Assembly (NCBI GenBank): GCA_948567375.1
Contig: OX419755.1
Coordinates: 48,613,001-48,677,000 of the forward strand
Direction of reading: 5' to 3'
Source of the DNA: Lunularia cruciata
Taxonomy: Eukaryota; Streptophyta; Marchantiopsida; Lunulariales; Lunulariaceae
DNA length: 64,000 bases
The notes beneath the pieces were generated by a model. That model saw only the letters and a list, made by a program, of their open reading frames with translations. It had not been told where the DNA came from and did not search any database. Position 1 is the stretch's first letter. Each line of letters opens with the position of its first letter. The position numbers and the translations under genes are program-made. Below are positions 11,605-22,821 of the stretch, in pieces.

Positions 11605-12140
11605 TGTGAGCTGGCCCATCTCTCACTCAAGATGAACGTCTGATGGTTATTATGGTAGCACAACATGGACTTAAAAGGCAAGGAATCCCAACTCCATCAT
11701 ACTCCTCCAAGAATAACACTCCAAGACTCAAGACATTGCTCACTAGAGAACTCAAGAGAAAGATAGTTGCAAATGCAAGGATGATGAGTATCTCTTCACC
11801 CCTAATTTATATACTTGTGAAATAGTTACACACCAAAGTTACTAATTATTGGAGTAACTCAAGTTACTAGGCTAAAAGTCAAGTAAAGTCAAAAAGTATA
11901 AAGGAATATCCATCCACATGGGCATATTCCACTAAGCATGTGATCTTATCTTGATCCAACCACTAAGTCAAGGATTCTTTCACATGGGCTATCCTTGGAC
12001 TATAGAAGAATCCAAAACAAAAAGACTTGCGGGCCCAAGAGTTTTAAACTCTTTCCTCAAAGCCAAACATCTAGGAATAATACTAAGTCAACACACTAGA
12101 ATCCAAAATAGTGGTGCTTATCTTTTCCATTTTCTCTAAG
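11605..12140 (-). repeat. 5' LTR of the gag-only family M element, outer end lost
   Basis: It starts TGTGAGCTGGCC and follows the 8253-8940 LTR closely to about 12140 (TTTTCTCTAAG). The final 150 bp or so, including the TGTAACACC terminus, is missing, so no target-site duplication can be checked. The break joins directly to a giant-LTR fragment in the opposite orientation. Confidence 0.9.
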
Positions 12141-13256
12141 AAAAATGGAGACAACGTCAATCTAAGATTAGATTTAGTGAATTTAGAGTTAGAAAGAATT
12201 AGGAGTAGTGTGAAGGAGGAGAAGAAGTTCAATGTTGCAAAAGTAGGAATTTGGGTGTCTTCGGACTTGCCCTTCAAGATATTAGAGAGGAGTGGGTTGC
12301 AAGATAAGGAGTTAGATCGATTACCCCTGAGTTTAAATGTAGATCATACTGAAGAAGTAGTAGAAATAGTGAAGGATTTGGTAGTTAAAGATTAACCCAA
12401 AGAAGGAGAGGTAACAAGAAGATCATTGGGATTGGGAGCAGAGGAAGAAGTTTACATTAGATTGGAGTAGAAACTATTTTGAGATTTGAAGAAGCAAATA
12501 TGAAGAAGTGCATTGTCATTTTGGATCTATAGGTAGAAAAAGTTGTTAGGAAGCATTACATTATTTAGATAAATATTGATTGCTTAACTATTTAAGGAGA
12601 ACATTCATAGTGTCATGTTGTTTAATATTCATAATTTTTTAAGACAGATAAAGTGAAGTGTTGTGAAACAGTGCTCATTGCTCGAGCTTGATTCCAAGTA
12701 TCAAATTTGTGAGTGTGTGGAGAATTCACAAGTGAAAATCAGAGTGTGTTGGATGTTAGATTTTGCAGCTTGATCTTCATTTTGTGTGTTTGATCCTGAG
12801 TGAGTTGGAATCAAAGCAATGCCTTGATAAATCTGAGAGGAATTGTATTGTTGGTAGTATTCTACATTTGTGAGTGCAGCGCAGTGTTGATGTGAAACAA
12901 TTTTGATTGAGGAAGTTGAGTCTTTTGTGGAGGGGTGGAACACATTTCTAAGGTAAAGTCGTTTAGTAGTGAAGTGCAAGCTTTGGGAGAATCTGAATCA
13001 TCACAATCAAGATTTGTTTGGACAAAATTTGCTATGTTGTGATTATGGGTGTGTGAATTCATGACAAGTTGTCAAGATTGTGAGCTTGTTACTCTCTATT
13101 AAGTTTATTTGCTACCTGAGAGATTAAAGAAAAAATCAAAAAGAACTACATTGTTATTATTTGACTTTGTATTTGACCAATTCTGAATCGGATCTCTATG
13201 AAAATGAACTTTACTTACCTGATTACCCCAAAAGTGATATTTGCCAAGTTGTCACC
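12141..13256 (+). repeat. Giant-LTR 3' fragment in plus orientation
   Basis: It begins inside the LTR-ORF C-terminal region (open piece 12111-12395 with LRLDLVNLELERI). It continues through the non-coding U5-side sequence to GTTGTCACC at 13256, which corresponds to the LTR terminus GTTGTCACA. It belongs to the older subfamily, like 5222-8252. No coding capacity remains beyond the short C-terminal piece. Confidence 0.82.
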
Positions 13257-13263
13257 TGATTTT

Positions 13264-13284
13264 TGGCACTGCTGCCATGGAATA
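13264..13284 (+). other. Decayed family G primer-binding site, plus orientation
   Basis: TGGCACTGCTGCCATGG follows the LTR end at the expected distance and aligns with the E3 PBS TGGCGCCGCTGCCAGGGAT. It shows that 12141-13256 was a 5' LTR of a plus-strand element whose internal region is gone. Confidence 0.75.
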
Positions 13285-14131
13285 GGTCAAATACAAAGTC
13301 AAAATAACAATCTAGTTCTTCTTGATTTTGTCTTTAATCTCTCAGGTAGCAACTACACTTAAAAGAGAGTAACAAGCTCACAATCTTGACAACTTGTCAC
13401 AAATTTACACACCCATAATCACAACATAGCAAATTCTGTCCAAACAAATCTTGATTGTGATGATTTAGATTCTCCCAAAGACGGCACTTCAAAATGCAGA
13501 CTACTACAACACTACAAGCACTGCTTCATAGCACTTCACTTTATTTGTATTCAAAAATTATGAATACTAAAAAACATAACATTGCAAATGCTCCCCTTAA
13601 ATAGTAAAGAAATCTATAGTTATCTAATTAACGTACAACTTCCTAACAACTTTTCCTACTTGCAGATCCAAAAAGACAATGCACCTCTTCATATCTGCCT
13701 CTTCAAATCTCAAAATTGTTTCTACTTTGATCGGATGTCAACTTCTTCTCCGGCTCCCAATCCCGATGATCTTCCTATACCTCTCCTTCTTTGAGTATAT
13801 CTTCAACTACTGAATCCTTCACTATTTCTACTACTTTAGTATGATCTTCAATTAAAATCAGGGGGAATCTATCTAACTCCTTATCTTGCAACCCACTCCT
13901 CTCTAATGTCTTGAAGAACAAGTCCAAAGACACCTAAATTCCTACTTCTACAACATCAAACTTCTTCTCCTCCTTCACACTACTCCTAATTCTTTTTAAC
14001 TTTGAATTCACTAAATCTAATCTGAGACTGACATTGTAACCTACTTCCAACATCTTTCTATTGACTTGCTCCCTCAATCAAATTAGGAGAGTGTTCATAT
14101 CAACATCCTTTGCTCCACTCTTCTTAGTTTC

Positions 14132-16980
14132 CTACACAAGCAACTTTAACTTGTGTAGTCTCGCTTCTTCCAACCTTCCTTTCGCTTTAGTGCACAACAT
14201 TCCTCTCAATTTTCCCACAACTTCTCCTACTGATTCCAATGCATAACGCCAAGATTTTTGTGCCTTCAACTCCTCTCGATACATCTTCAACTCATCTTCA
14301 TACTCAACAACAAGCATCTTCTTTTCCTCCACATACTAAGAACGCTATAACTCAACAATTTGTACCAATTCTTTCAACCTTTCTTCTTCTTGATGTCTGA
14401 TCTCCAACTCTCTCTACCATGCTTGATCCTTCTTGGCTGCACTCTTCCTCAAGTTGTCTAACTCCTGATCCATCATTACTGCTATCGCTTTCACATGGAT
14501 ACTCTCGATGTGCACTTCACTAACCTCCTCTTTCATCTTGGTCAGCAACATTGTCTGCTCCTTCAACTCTTTGGCTTGATGATGCATTTATCTCCCTCTT
14601 GACTCAAAACTTTCTTGCAACTTCTCAAAAGTCTTCTTCTTCAAGATTGTATCCACCCAAAGCTCGTCAACTTCCTCGTCTCTTTGGGTTACTTGTTCTT
14701 GCAATCTTATCACTTTAACCAGTAGATACTTCACCACCTTCAACTTGTTCTTTGCCTTCATCCTAGACTATGGAATTACCTTCTATTGCTCTTTCAATAG
14801 CTCCAACAATGGAGTTACAACCTGCACTAAATATTTTATTCCTCCAAAGTTCTCTTCATCTTCAGCCACATCTTTGTACTTTGCCTCTTCCGCTGGCTCT
14901 ATCTTCCAAAGTCTCAATCTTTGTACTTTCAGCAATACTTCATCTGAGCTTCCTTCTTCATTACCCACTGAACTTGAGCCTATAGGGTACTCCTTTTGTT
15001 GCTTGGCCTCCATCTCTTCTATGACCAGGGCTACACAAGGATTAGCATTTCCCTCCGTATAGTCAATTGTCGCATGAAGATCTTCATCTTCTTTTGCTTC
15101 AGCCAATTGTTGAACTTCATCTTCACCCTCACTCTCACTTCTAGATTCCCCACTTTGTAATGTGAGCTCTGCTTCTTCTGAGTCTTCTCCTCTAGACTCT
15201 ATCTCCCCTTAAGACTTGGTTTCCATAGGTTCTTCTTTTACCACCTTCTTAACCCACATAGTGAGTCTTTGGATCTTCCTTTGTGCTAGAGGTAAATCTG
15301 CTTCTTTGGGTTGAGTCCACTTCTTCTTCTTTGGGCTTATGAATTCTTCCATCTCCTGTTGTCATATTCTAAAGAAATGATCATCACTGGCTTGCAGGTG
15401 TGCCATGTAGTGTTGTTCTTCTTCATCCGCTTCTTGTCTCAAATCAGGATGAAAATGTGACATTTGCGACGCCTCTCCTCTGCTATCAGCAAATTCAACC
15501 CAAAGTAGAAATGTGCTGCAAATGGTGCAAAATAATGTGGAGGCAAATTTGTTCTCTAATTGACAACCATCTGCCTTGTTTGTTGGTAGAAACACTTTTT
15601 CCAATTCACCTTCACTCCTACAAACATCTGGTGGAAGAAGGCCAACTGCTACATGTTCACGTATGTCATTCATTTAGGTTTGAACATCACTATAATCGCT
15701 CCTACAATACTTTGTTTGATTGGGTCTGTGAGCCGGCCTATCTCTCACACAGGATGAACCTCTCATGGCTATTATGGTAGCGCACCATGGACTAAGAAGG
15801 CAAGGAACCCAAACTCCATCATACTCCTCCAAGGCTAACACTCCAAGACTCAAGACATTGCTCACTAGAGAACTCAATGAGAGAGAGATAGTTGCAAATG
15901 AAAGGATGATGAGTACCTCCTCACCCCTTTTTTATATACTTGTGAAATAATTACGTACCAAAGTTACTAATTACCATAGTAACTCAAGTTACTAGACTAA
16001 AAGTCAAGTAAAGTCAAAAAGTAGAAAGGAATATCCATTCACATGGGCATATTTCCCTAAGCATGTGGTCTTATCTTGACCCAACCACTAAGTCAAGGAT
16101 TCCTTCACATGGGCTATCCTTGGACTGAAGAAGAATCCAAAACAAAAAGGTTTGCAGGCCCAAGAGTTCTCAACTCTTTCCTCAAAGCCAAACACCTAGG
16201 AATAATACCAAGTCAACACACTAAAATCCAAAATAGTGGTGCTCATCTTTTCTACTTCCTCTAAAGTAAGGTCCCCTCTATCTTAGCTATGACTAAATTT
16301 AGCTAATCATGACTAATATAGAACCATCCTTTATCTCTATATAAATAATATCTCTTAAGTACTTGTAATACCAAGCTAAATATCACAATACCACACACAT
16401 GCACAAACGGGTGTTACAGGTCATGATAGGACTCCACCTTGTAATCATTAGTTGTACGTAGAGCAAAGAATAAATTGCAAATTTCTGCAATCTTTTCTAC
16501 AACATCACACTTATGATAGAAGGTGATCCCCATTGGCTCTCTTGCTTCCTTTCCCAACATTAACCTCCAATCCAACTCAATTTATCAAGCCGGATTTCCT
16601 CTCTTCCCCTCGACTTTAGGGCCTTCCACACCATTACTGGCAGCTATCTCTACCATGACTCCTGGGAAATTGAAATTCTAGTTCCATGCTAAAAAGGTAA
16701 TATAAAGTCTATTCAAGACCTCAATCCTTGCTACAACATCTAACCTTTGAATTGCAAAGCTCCTTACTGCAAGGGCGTTCTTGACCTTCTTTGCCATGAT
16801 TTGCTCTCTCATTCTTTGGCACTGGAAAACTATTCCCTTTCCTAAATGCGACACTCTAACCCCTTCTAGATTTTGGAAAATTTCACTTTCAATTGGCTTC
16901 TTGACATGCATCAATGCAGGACTACTCAAAGGAACATGATATCTACTTGACATATTCAATTTTCCCTTGCACAATTGCAA
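14132..16980 (-). pseudogene. LTR-ORF remnant in the old giant LTR
   Basis: Open pieces in order on the minus strand: 16678-16980 (N-terminal segment ending ITFLAWN then TAG), 15362-15673 (contains SHFHPDLRQEADEEEQHYM, as in the younger copies), 14783-15106 and 14132-14332 (acidic and coiled-coil parts). The solo LTR at 15727-16418 interrupts it between the DPIK and YKVESYH segments. It is non-functional. The matching order and segment content show that the same ORF existed in the ancestral LTR. Confidence 0.72.
15727..16418 (-). repeat. Family M solo LTR inside the old giant LTR
   Basis: TGTGAGCCGGCC...GGTGTTACA, 692 bp, nearly the same sequence as 56880-57571 in reverse. The flanks give GGTC at 15723-15726 and 16419-16422, a 4-bp match consistent with a slightly eroded 5-bp duplication. 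The giant-LTR ORF homology resumes directly on both sides. Confidence 0.9.
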
Positions 16981-17362
16981 TTTTATTCTACCCCAAAGTG
17001 CAGTCCTTCTTCAATCAATTCAAAATTGACTCCCCCTTCTTTTGCGTATTGATGTCCTATCACTATCAAGACATGCTTCTTTTGCCTCCGCCATTTCTTG
17101 AATTGTACTTTCTTGCTACGTAGAGAGGTTGTTAGGCCGTCTTTGCATTGGCCTTTGCTGCCCAATCCAAAGACAAGCATCTTTGGACTTGTTTCTTCAT
17201 ACTTCCCTTCTGAGTACTTCCATTTTCCAACCCAAAGTAGACTTCTTTGGGTTTACTCCAAAGACACATCCTTCCATTCTTTTTCTTTGTAATTCTGCTT
17301 TATTACTCACTTCTTCCTCAAAACACTAACAAAATAGAAGAAACAAAAATGTAGGCACCACA

Positions 17363-17930
17363 GATTGCAAGACCCCTCACTGCACTCTGCTTATTCCTCT
17401 TTAGGACAATCATGTGCTTCGTCACTCTTGGTCTCTAAAAGATCAAATCCTCCCTAAAACTTGAGATTCCAACTCCTTTAGGATAATTATTGAGATGCAT
17501 AGGATATTGGCGTGACATTCTAAAATGCCAGTGATGATGTCTTGATTTTATAGTCTTTTGCTAATCAATCATTCTTTAGTTGATTTTCAATTGACACAAC
17601 AATTTTGTGTGTTTGCTTTTTGTCACTCTCAATGTCTTCTTGATCTTGAGGTAGTTGCTTTCTTTACATGTACTTTCTTGATTGGCTAAACCTAAGGAAA
17701 AGTTTTTACAGGTTCTTTGGATTGGTTTACGCATCCTAATTCAAAGTCCTCTTTCTTTGGCTTCATGCTTTTGTTTATCTAACCTGAGTCCTTTTGAATT
17801 TAATTCAAGGTCAACTTTAGGTCTATGCCAAACACACAATTCTTCTTGTTTCTTCCCCATTTAGCCTTCCTTCAGCTTTAACAATGCACTTCTTCTTTAA
17901 AACTTATGAAAAGAAAATAGGGGTACTACA
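17363..17930 (-). repeat. Giant-LTR-like U3 tail, unassigned subfamily
   Basis: There is no coding signal. The last part (about 17830-17930: CTTTAACAATGCACTTCTTC...GGGTACTACA) resembles the U3 tail of the E5 LTR (60235-60300, ending GGGTACCACA). It stops exactly where E1 protease sequence begins at 17931, as an LTR edge would. The first 300 bp or so I cannot assign. Confidence 0.5.
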
Positions 17931-18750
17931 ATATCAAGAAGCAATTGAGTGGCAAGTGTGTGACAACCCGGCAAATATCACTTTTGCGGTAATCGAGTAA
18001 GTAAAGTTTGTTCCCATAGAGATACGAGTCAGAAATGTCCAAATACAAAGCAAAGTAACAATTGTAGTTCTTCTTGGTTGCGTCTTTAATCTCTCAGGTA
18101 GAAACTACACCCAGAAGAGAGTAACAAGCACTGATTCACAGGCTTGTCACAAATTCACACTCCATAATCACAACTCCATCAAATCTTTCAAAACAATCTT
18201 GATTGTGATGATTCAGGCTCTCCCAAAAACGGCACTTCACTGCAAAACGACTTCGCCTCAGAATTGTGTTCCACCCCTCCACTAAAGGCATAACTTCCTT
18301 GATCGAAATTGCTTCACATCAACCTTGCACTGCACTCACAAATGCAGAACACTACCAACACTACAATTCCTCTCAGATCTATCAAGGCATTGCTCCGATT
18401 GCACTTCATTCAAGATCAAACACACAGAATGAAGATCAAGGCTGTGGAATCCAACATCCCACAAGCACACTGACTTGCACTTCAAATTTCTCCACACACT
18501 CACAAACATAGAAACAAAGTTGATACTGGGAATCAAGCTCAAGCAACAAGCACTGCTTCACAACACTTTGCTTTATCTATTCTCAGAAATAATGAGCATT
18601 GAACAACATTTCCTATGAATGCCACTCTTAAATAGTGAATCAATCGACAGTTCCAACAACTATACCGTTCTACAACAACCTTTCTAACCTGTAGATCCAA
18701 AATGACAATGTACCTCCTCATATTTGCCTCTTCAAGTCTCAAATCTATTA

Positions 18751-21321
18751 CTAATCCGATCCGATGTCTACTTCTTCCTTGGCTTTCAAACCTGAACCCG
18801 AAGTAAATTTACTTCCTACTACTCTATCCTCGGGTTTCATATCTTCTACTTCTTCTACCAATTCCAACAATTCTCTTTCTTGATCTGAAATTCCACTAGT
18901 GGGTAGCCCTTCTAAATCGTCATCTCTTGACCCACTCTTTTCTAATGTCTCCATTAGTAATTCCAAAGACATTTGTACTCCTACGTTATTTACTTCGGGT
19001 TTTGTTTGAACATCTTTCTGAAACTTTTCCATCTCTATTTTCACTAAGTCTAATCTAATTGAAATGTTGTCTTCTACTTCTAATATCTTCTTGTCTACCC
19101 AAGTTTTGAGACTAATCAACAAGGCATTCATATCTGTGTCTTTTGCTTGTCTTTGCCTTGTCTCCTGCACCAACAACTTCAACTTGTGCAGCCTCGTCTC
19201 CTCAATCTGAATACGGGCTTCTGTACTTAGCATTGCATTCATTCTGAGGACAATCTCCTTCACTGGCTCCAATCTGGTCTTCCTCTCTTGCTCTCAATCT
19301 GCAAGCCAGTCCTCTCTGTACATCGCCAACTCCTCCTCAAACTCAACTTTCACCGTCTCCTTCTCCTTCTGTACAATCTTCTCCTCCTGATTACGAAGTA
19401 ATTTGTGTAGTCTTTCTTTTTCTCTATATCGTGCCGCCAACTCTCTTTGCCAGAGTTGCTTCTTCTCCTCGACACTCTCCAACACCTTATCAAGCTCATG
19501 ATCCTTTGTTGCTACCCTTGCCATAGCATGGATTACTTCTACTCTTGAATCAGCAAACTGCTGCTTCAAGATCTCATACTCCGCTACTTGTCTCTCCCTT
19601 GCTATATCACTCTTCTTCACAAGATCCTCTTGATAATTTACTTCTCTCTTTAGGTCTTTGATTACCTGACTTCTTACTATTGCCTCTGCTTGCAATACTT
19701 CTCTTTCCTCCTCACCTTGGGTTATACTCTTCTTCAACTCCGAGTTTTCTTCTTCTAATCTTGCCAACACCTGCAATACAGTCTTTACCTCTGGACATGT
19801 TGACTGCATTTCCTTCTTCTTATGTTCTAACTTTACCAACAACAGACACACTACTTCCCACAGGTAATCCACTCCATCACTCAGGATTACTTCTTCTTGT
19901 GTGGCCACTTCTCTTTGTACTTTGTGTTCATCTAATACTCGCCTTCTTCTCTGCAGTCTTCGTATCGAAAGTGACGCTTCACTTCCCAAGCTTTCTCCTA
20001 CCTCTTCCTTCACTTTACTCGGCCCCACTTCACACTTTGCCTTATGTCTCAAGTGAACTCCTTGCTGTACTGCGATCTTCTTCTCTTTGGGCACAATTAC
20101 TTCATCTTCTAACTATGTGTTGTCTTTGGCCTCCAAATCGGCTTGCACTTCTTCTTCATATTCGTCAGCCGTTGGCGCTGATGTCATTTCTCCACCTTCA
20201 TCACTATCACTGCTCGTATCTCTGCTCTGCAGCGTTAGCTTAGGCTCCTCCTTGTGTTCTGAGTCTTCAGTTTTGAGCTCGACATCTCCTTCTGAGTCTT
20301 CATCCTCCGACTCAATTACCATCATACTTCGTCTCGGGTTGCCTCTCTGCATCTTCCGAGGTTTCTTGATATCTTTGGCTTCACCTTGCCAACCTCTCTT
20401 CTTTGTCGTCGGAGTACTCGCTTCTATCTCCACGCTCTTACCCGTCTTCATGTAGTATTCATCTGTGCTTCAGATTTGGAGAATGTACTGTTGTTCCTCC
20501 ATGTTGACTTCTCTTCTTAAGTCGGGATGGAAGTGAGACACCATTCTGTTTTGCTCCGCCGAGTTGAGCAAATTCAACCCGAGGTAAAAATGTGCTACAA
20601 ATAGCACGATGTAGTGTGGTGGTGACTTATCCCGCAAATTCCACACCATCTGTCTCGTCCTCCCATGGAAGCACCTCGCCCAATTGATAGGTTCTCCTGC
20701 AAACAACTTATGGAAGAACACCGCTTGGTGCTTCATCACATAAGTTGTTCTCTCCGGCTTCAAGATTGCCATGAGAGCACTCACAATCCCTCTCTTCACT
20801 GGATCCTTGTAACTCACAACCTTATACCCATTCTTCGTTCTCTTCAAAGAGAAAGCGTCTCTCACCTCCTGCGTCTCCTGAGCTATCTCTCCCTTCCCCA
20901 AGAACGTGGCTCCCTTCTCTGAGCCTGCCTCCTTCCCAAGTACGAGTCTCCAATCCGACTCTGTCCAGCGAGCCGGATTTCCTCTCTTCCCTTCTTCTTT
21001 GGGTCCATCGAGACACTTACTCTTGATAATTTTTGTCATGAATCCTGGAAAGTTTACATTCCAGTTCCATGCCAGAAATGTGATCCAAAGTTGGCTCAAG
21101 ACTTCAATCCTCGCTATTACGTCTAACCTCCGAATTGCATGATTTCTCACTATGAATTTGGAGTTCTTCTTTCCTCCTCCCATCTCTTCTACTTTCTCAC
21201 TCTCTCTTGATTTCACTCTCGCGACTTCTCCCTTGCGCACTAACACCATTCCAACTCTATTTCCCTTCCCCCGATCACTTGCAAGATGACTTCTCAACGA
21301 CAAAGGAAAATTACTTGACAT
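18751..21321 (-). pseudogene. Giant-LTR ORF, copy A (857 codons, three point stops)
   Basis: From the ATG at 21319-21321 one minus-strand frame runs to the stop at 18751 with no frameshift. It is broken only at 20470 (TGA, where other copies have CGA), 20113 (TAG for CAG) and 19294 (TGA for CGA or CAA), all C-to-T type. By residue: 1-80 basic with GGGKKNSKF; 90-285 conserved region with ESDWRLVLGKE, KPERTTYVMKHQAVFFHKLF and PPHYIVLFVAHFYLGLNLL; 290-410 acidic and Ser-rich; 420-680 long coiled coil (LEEENSELKK, LKREVNYQEDLVKKSD); then an acidic tail ending EEVDIGSD. The middle resembles nothing I can name. The frame extends upstream to 21375, but that lies before the TATA box. Confidence 0.8.
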
Positions 21322-21340
21322 TTCGTCGTTGCAAGTTCGA

Positions 21341-21348
21341 TTTTTATA
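21341..21348 (-). promoter_or_regulatory. TATA box of giant LTR A
   Basis: TATAAAAA on the minus strand in the context CAACTCTATAAAAATC, 388 bp inside the LTR and about 20 bp before the LTR-ORF ATG. The same motif occurs in copy B at 22795-22802. Its position suggests a U3 of only about 415 bp. Confidence 0.6.
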
Positions 21349-21741
21349 GAGTTGTGCTTCTTTGTCTTCCGTCACTTTGAGTTTCTACCAGGAAATCACA
21401 CCTCCGGCATGCACCTGTCACTATCAATAAACCTTCGTGCGTATGGGCCGCCAATTTTCAAACGGCCCCTTCTTGAGTTTCTTGCCCCGACAAAAGGTTG
21501 TTAGACTGTCTTTGCCTTGGGTTGAGCTCCTCCTGATACAAAGACCTTTTACTTTGGGTTGTATGCTGACAGGGCATTTCCAAGTACTTTGCCTTATGAC
21601 CCAAAGTCACTTTACTTTGGTTTTCCCCTTGAAGACTCTTTTCTTTGCCTTCTTTGGCCATACAGGCGCAATCCAACTTCTCTATACACTTCTTCTCCTT
21701 TATTTTGAAAAAAAAACAGAAAATGTGGGCACCACAAAGTG

Positions 21742-22408
21742 ATATAGTTAGCTCATTACAATGTTATCTTAGGCATGCAATGGATGGAGCATTATAACCC
21801 CATGGTCAATTGGTGAAAGAATGTAATGAGAACTTGCCAATGAAAAATCATTGGGGTTACGGAAAGATCATATAGGCAAGAATTGCCTCTCTATTATAGG
21901 GACAACAACTATTTGTAAGACAAATAGAGCTTTCATGGGTCTAATAAGAGAAGTCCAAAATGCACAACTCAATGGATAAATTCTTGAGAAATTGAAAGAT
22001 GTGGTCAATGAGTTTCAAGATGTCCTCTCAGATGACCTAGTCTTAGGATTACCACCAAAAAGGAGTGTAGATCATAAAATTGAGATACTTCTTGCAAAGA
22101 CACTTTGACTATCATCTCATGAGTTGGAGGAGTGTAAGGATCAAGGTGAGGATATGTTGTAGAAAGGATTTCAACCCAACATATCACAATATGGGCTCTT
22201 GTCTTGTTTGTGAAGAAGAAAGATGGTATAATGTGCATGTGCATTGGCTACAAAGGCCTAAATCAACAAATGGTGAAGAAAAAATACCTCTTACCCTACA
22301 TGGATGACCTGCTTGATCAACTCAACGGAGCAAAATACCTCACCAAACTAGATCTATGGAGTGGTTACAAACAAATCAAGTGGTTACAACCAAATCAAGA
22401 TTGCAAAG
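21742..22408 (+). pseudogene. E1 protease-RT fragment
   Basis: Colinear with E4 39755-40420. It keeps the protease tail (GMQWMEHYNP-like), the linker, and the start of RT with FVKKKDGIMCMCIGYKGLNQQ and the KLDLWSGYKQI block. Multiple stops and small deletions are present. Solo LTR B cuts it right after the QIKIA-like segment, and the homology resumes at 26199. Confidence 0.85.
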
Positions 22409-22794
22409 TGTGGTGCCCACATTTTTTGTTTTTTTCAAAATAGAGAAGAAGAAGTGTATAGAGAAGTCAGATTGCGCCTGTATGGCCAAAGAAGGCAAAG
22501 AAAAGAGTCTTTGGGATGAAACCCAAAGTAAAGTGACTTTGGGTCATAAGGCAAAGTACTTGGAAATGCCCTGTCAGCATACAACCTGAAGTAAGGAGTC
22601 TTTGTATGGGGGGAGCTCAACCCAAGGCAAAGTCTATCTAACAACCTTTTGTCGGGGCAAGAAATTCAAGAAGAGACCGTTCAAAAACCGGCGGCCCATA
22701 TGCGCGAAGTATGATTGACAGTGATAGGTGCATGCAAGAGGTGTGATTTCTTGGTAGAAACTCGAATTGAAGATAGAAGAAGAAAGTGCAACTC

Positions 22795-22802
22795 TATAAA
22801 AA
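22795..22802 (+). promoter_or_regulatory. TATA box of giant LTR B
   Basis: TATAAAAA in CAACTCTATAAAAATC, 387 bp from the LTR start and 20 bp before the ATG at 22822. Position and sequence are the same as in LTR A. Confidence 0.6.
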
Positions 22803-22821
22803 TCAAGCTCATGACAAAGCA

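Larger units (their letters stand above)
8253..12140 (-). mobile_element. Family M gypsy element with pol deleted (gag-only derivative)
   Basis: Two LTRs of the same family bound it (8253-8940 and 11605-12140). From right to left (its 5' to 3') it contains PBS, leader, a zinc-knuckle ORF, gag, then the C-terminal end of integrase and the 3' LTR. Compared with E2, the block from the gag knuckle through protease, RT, RNase H and most of integrase (E2 about 29175-32280) is missing at one clean junction near 9464-9475. It resembles described non-autonomous gag-only (TR-GAG-type) elements and would need pol from a relative. Confidence 0.85.
13285..17362 (-). repeat. Old giant LTR in minus orientation, interrupted by a solo LTR
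   Basis: It starts about 70 bp inside the LTR terminus (TCAAATACAAAGTC) and ends GGCACCACA at 17362, matching the family G LTR edge. The total is about 3.4 kb without the nested family M solo LTR at 15727-16418. Inside, LTR-ORF remnants occur on the minus strand at 14132-14332, 14783-15106, 15362-15673 and 16678-16980. The last one ends at the same TAG (16678-16680) seen in younger copies. It meets the plus-oriented fragment 12141-13256 head to head. Confidence 0.83.
17959..21736 (-). repeat. Solo giant LTR A (family G), TSD AAGTG
   Basis: TGTGACAACCC...GGCACCACA, 3778 bp, flanked by AAGTG at 17954-17958 and 21737-21741. Removing it and one AAGTG restores the E1 protease reading order (AATTGAGTGGCAAGTG then ATATAGTTAG, as in E4 near 39740-39765). 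No PBS, gag or pol is present, so it is a solo LTR. It carries the best preserved copy of the LTR ORF and a TATA box 388 bp from its 5' end. Confidence 0.96.

Noticed and set aside
17363-17930. Host gene or intron between repeats
   Set aside because: No open frame of note, and the right end matches a giant-LTR U3 terminus, so a repeat origin is more likely.
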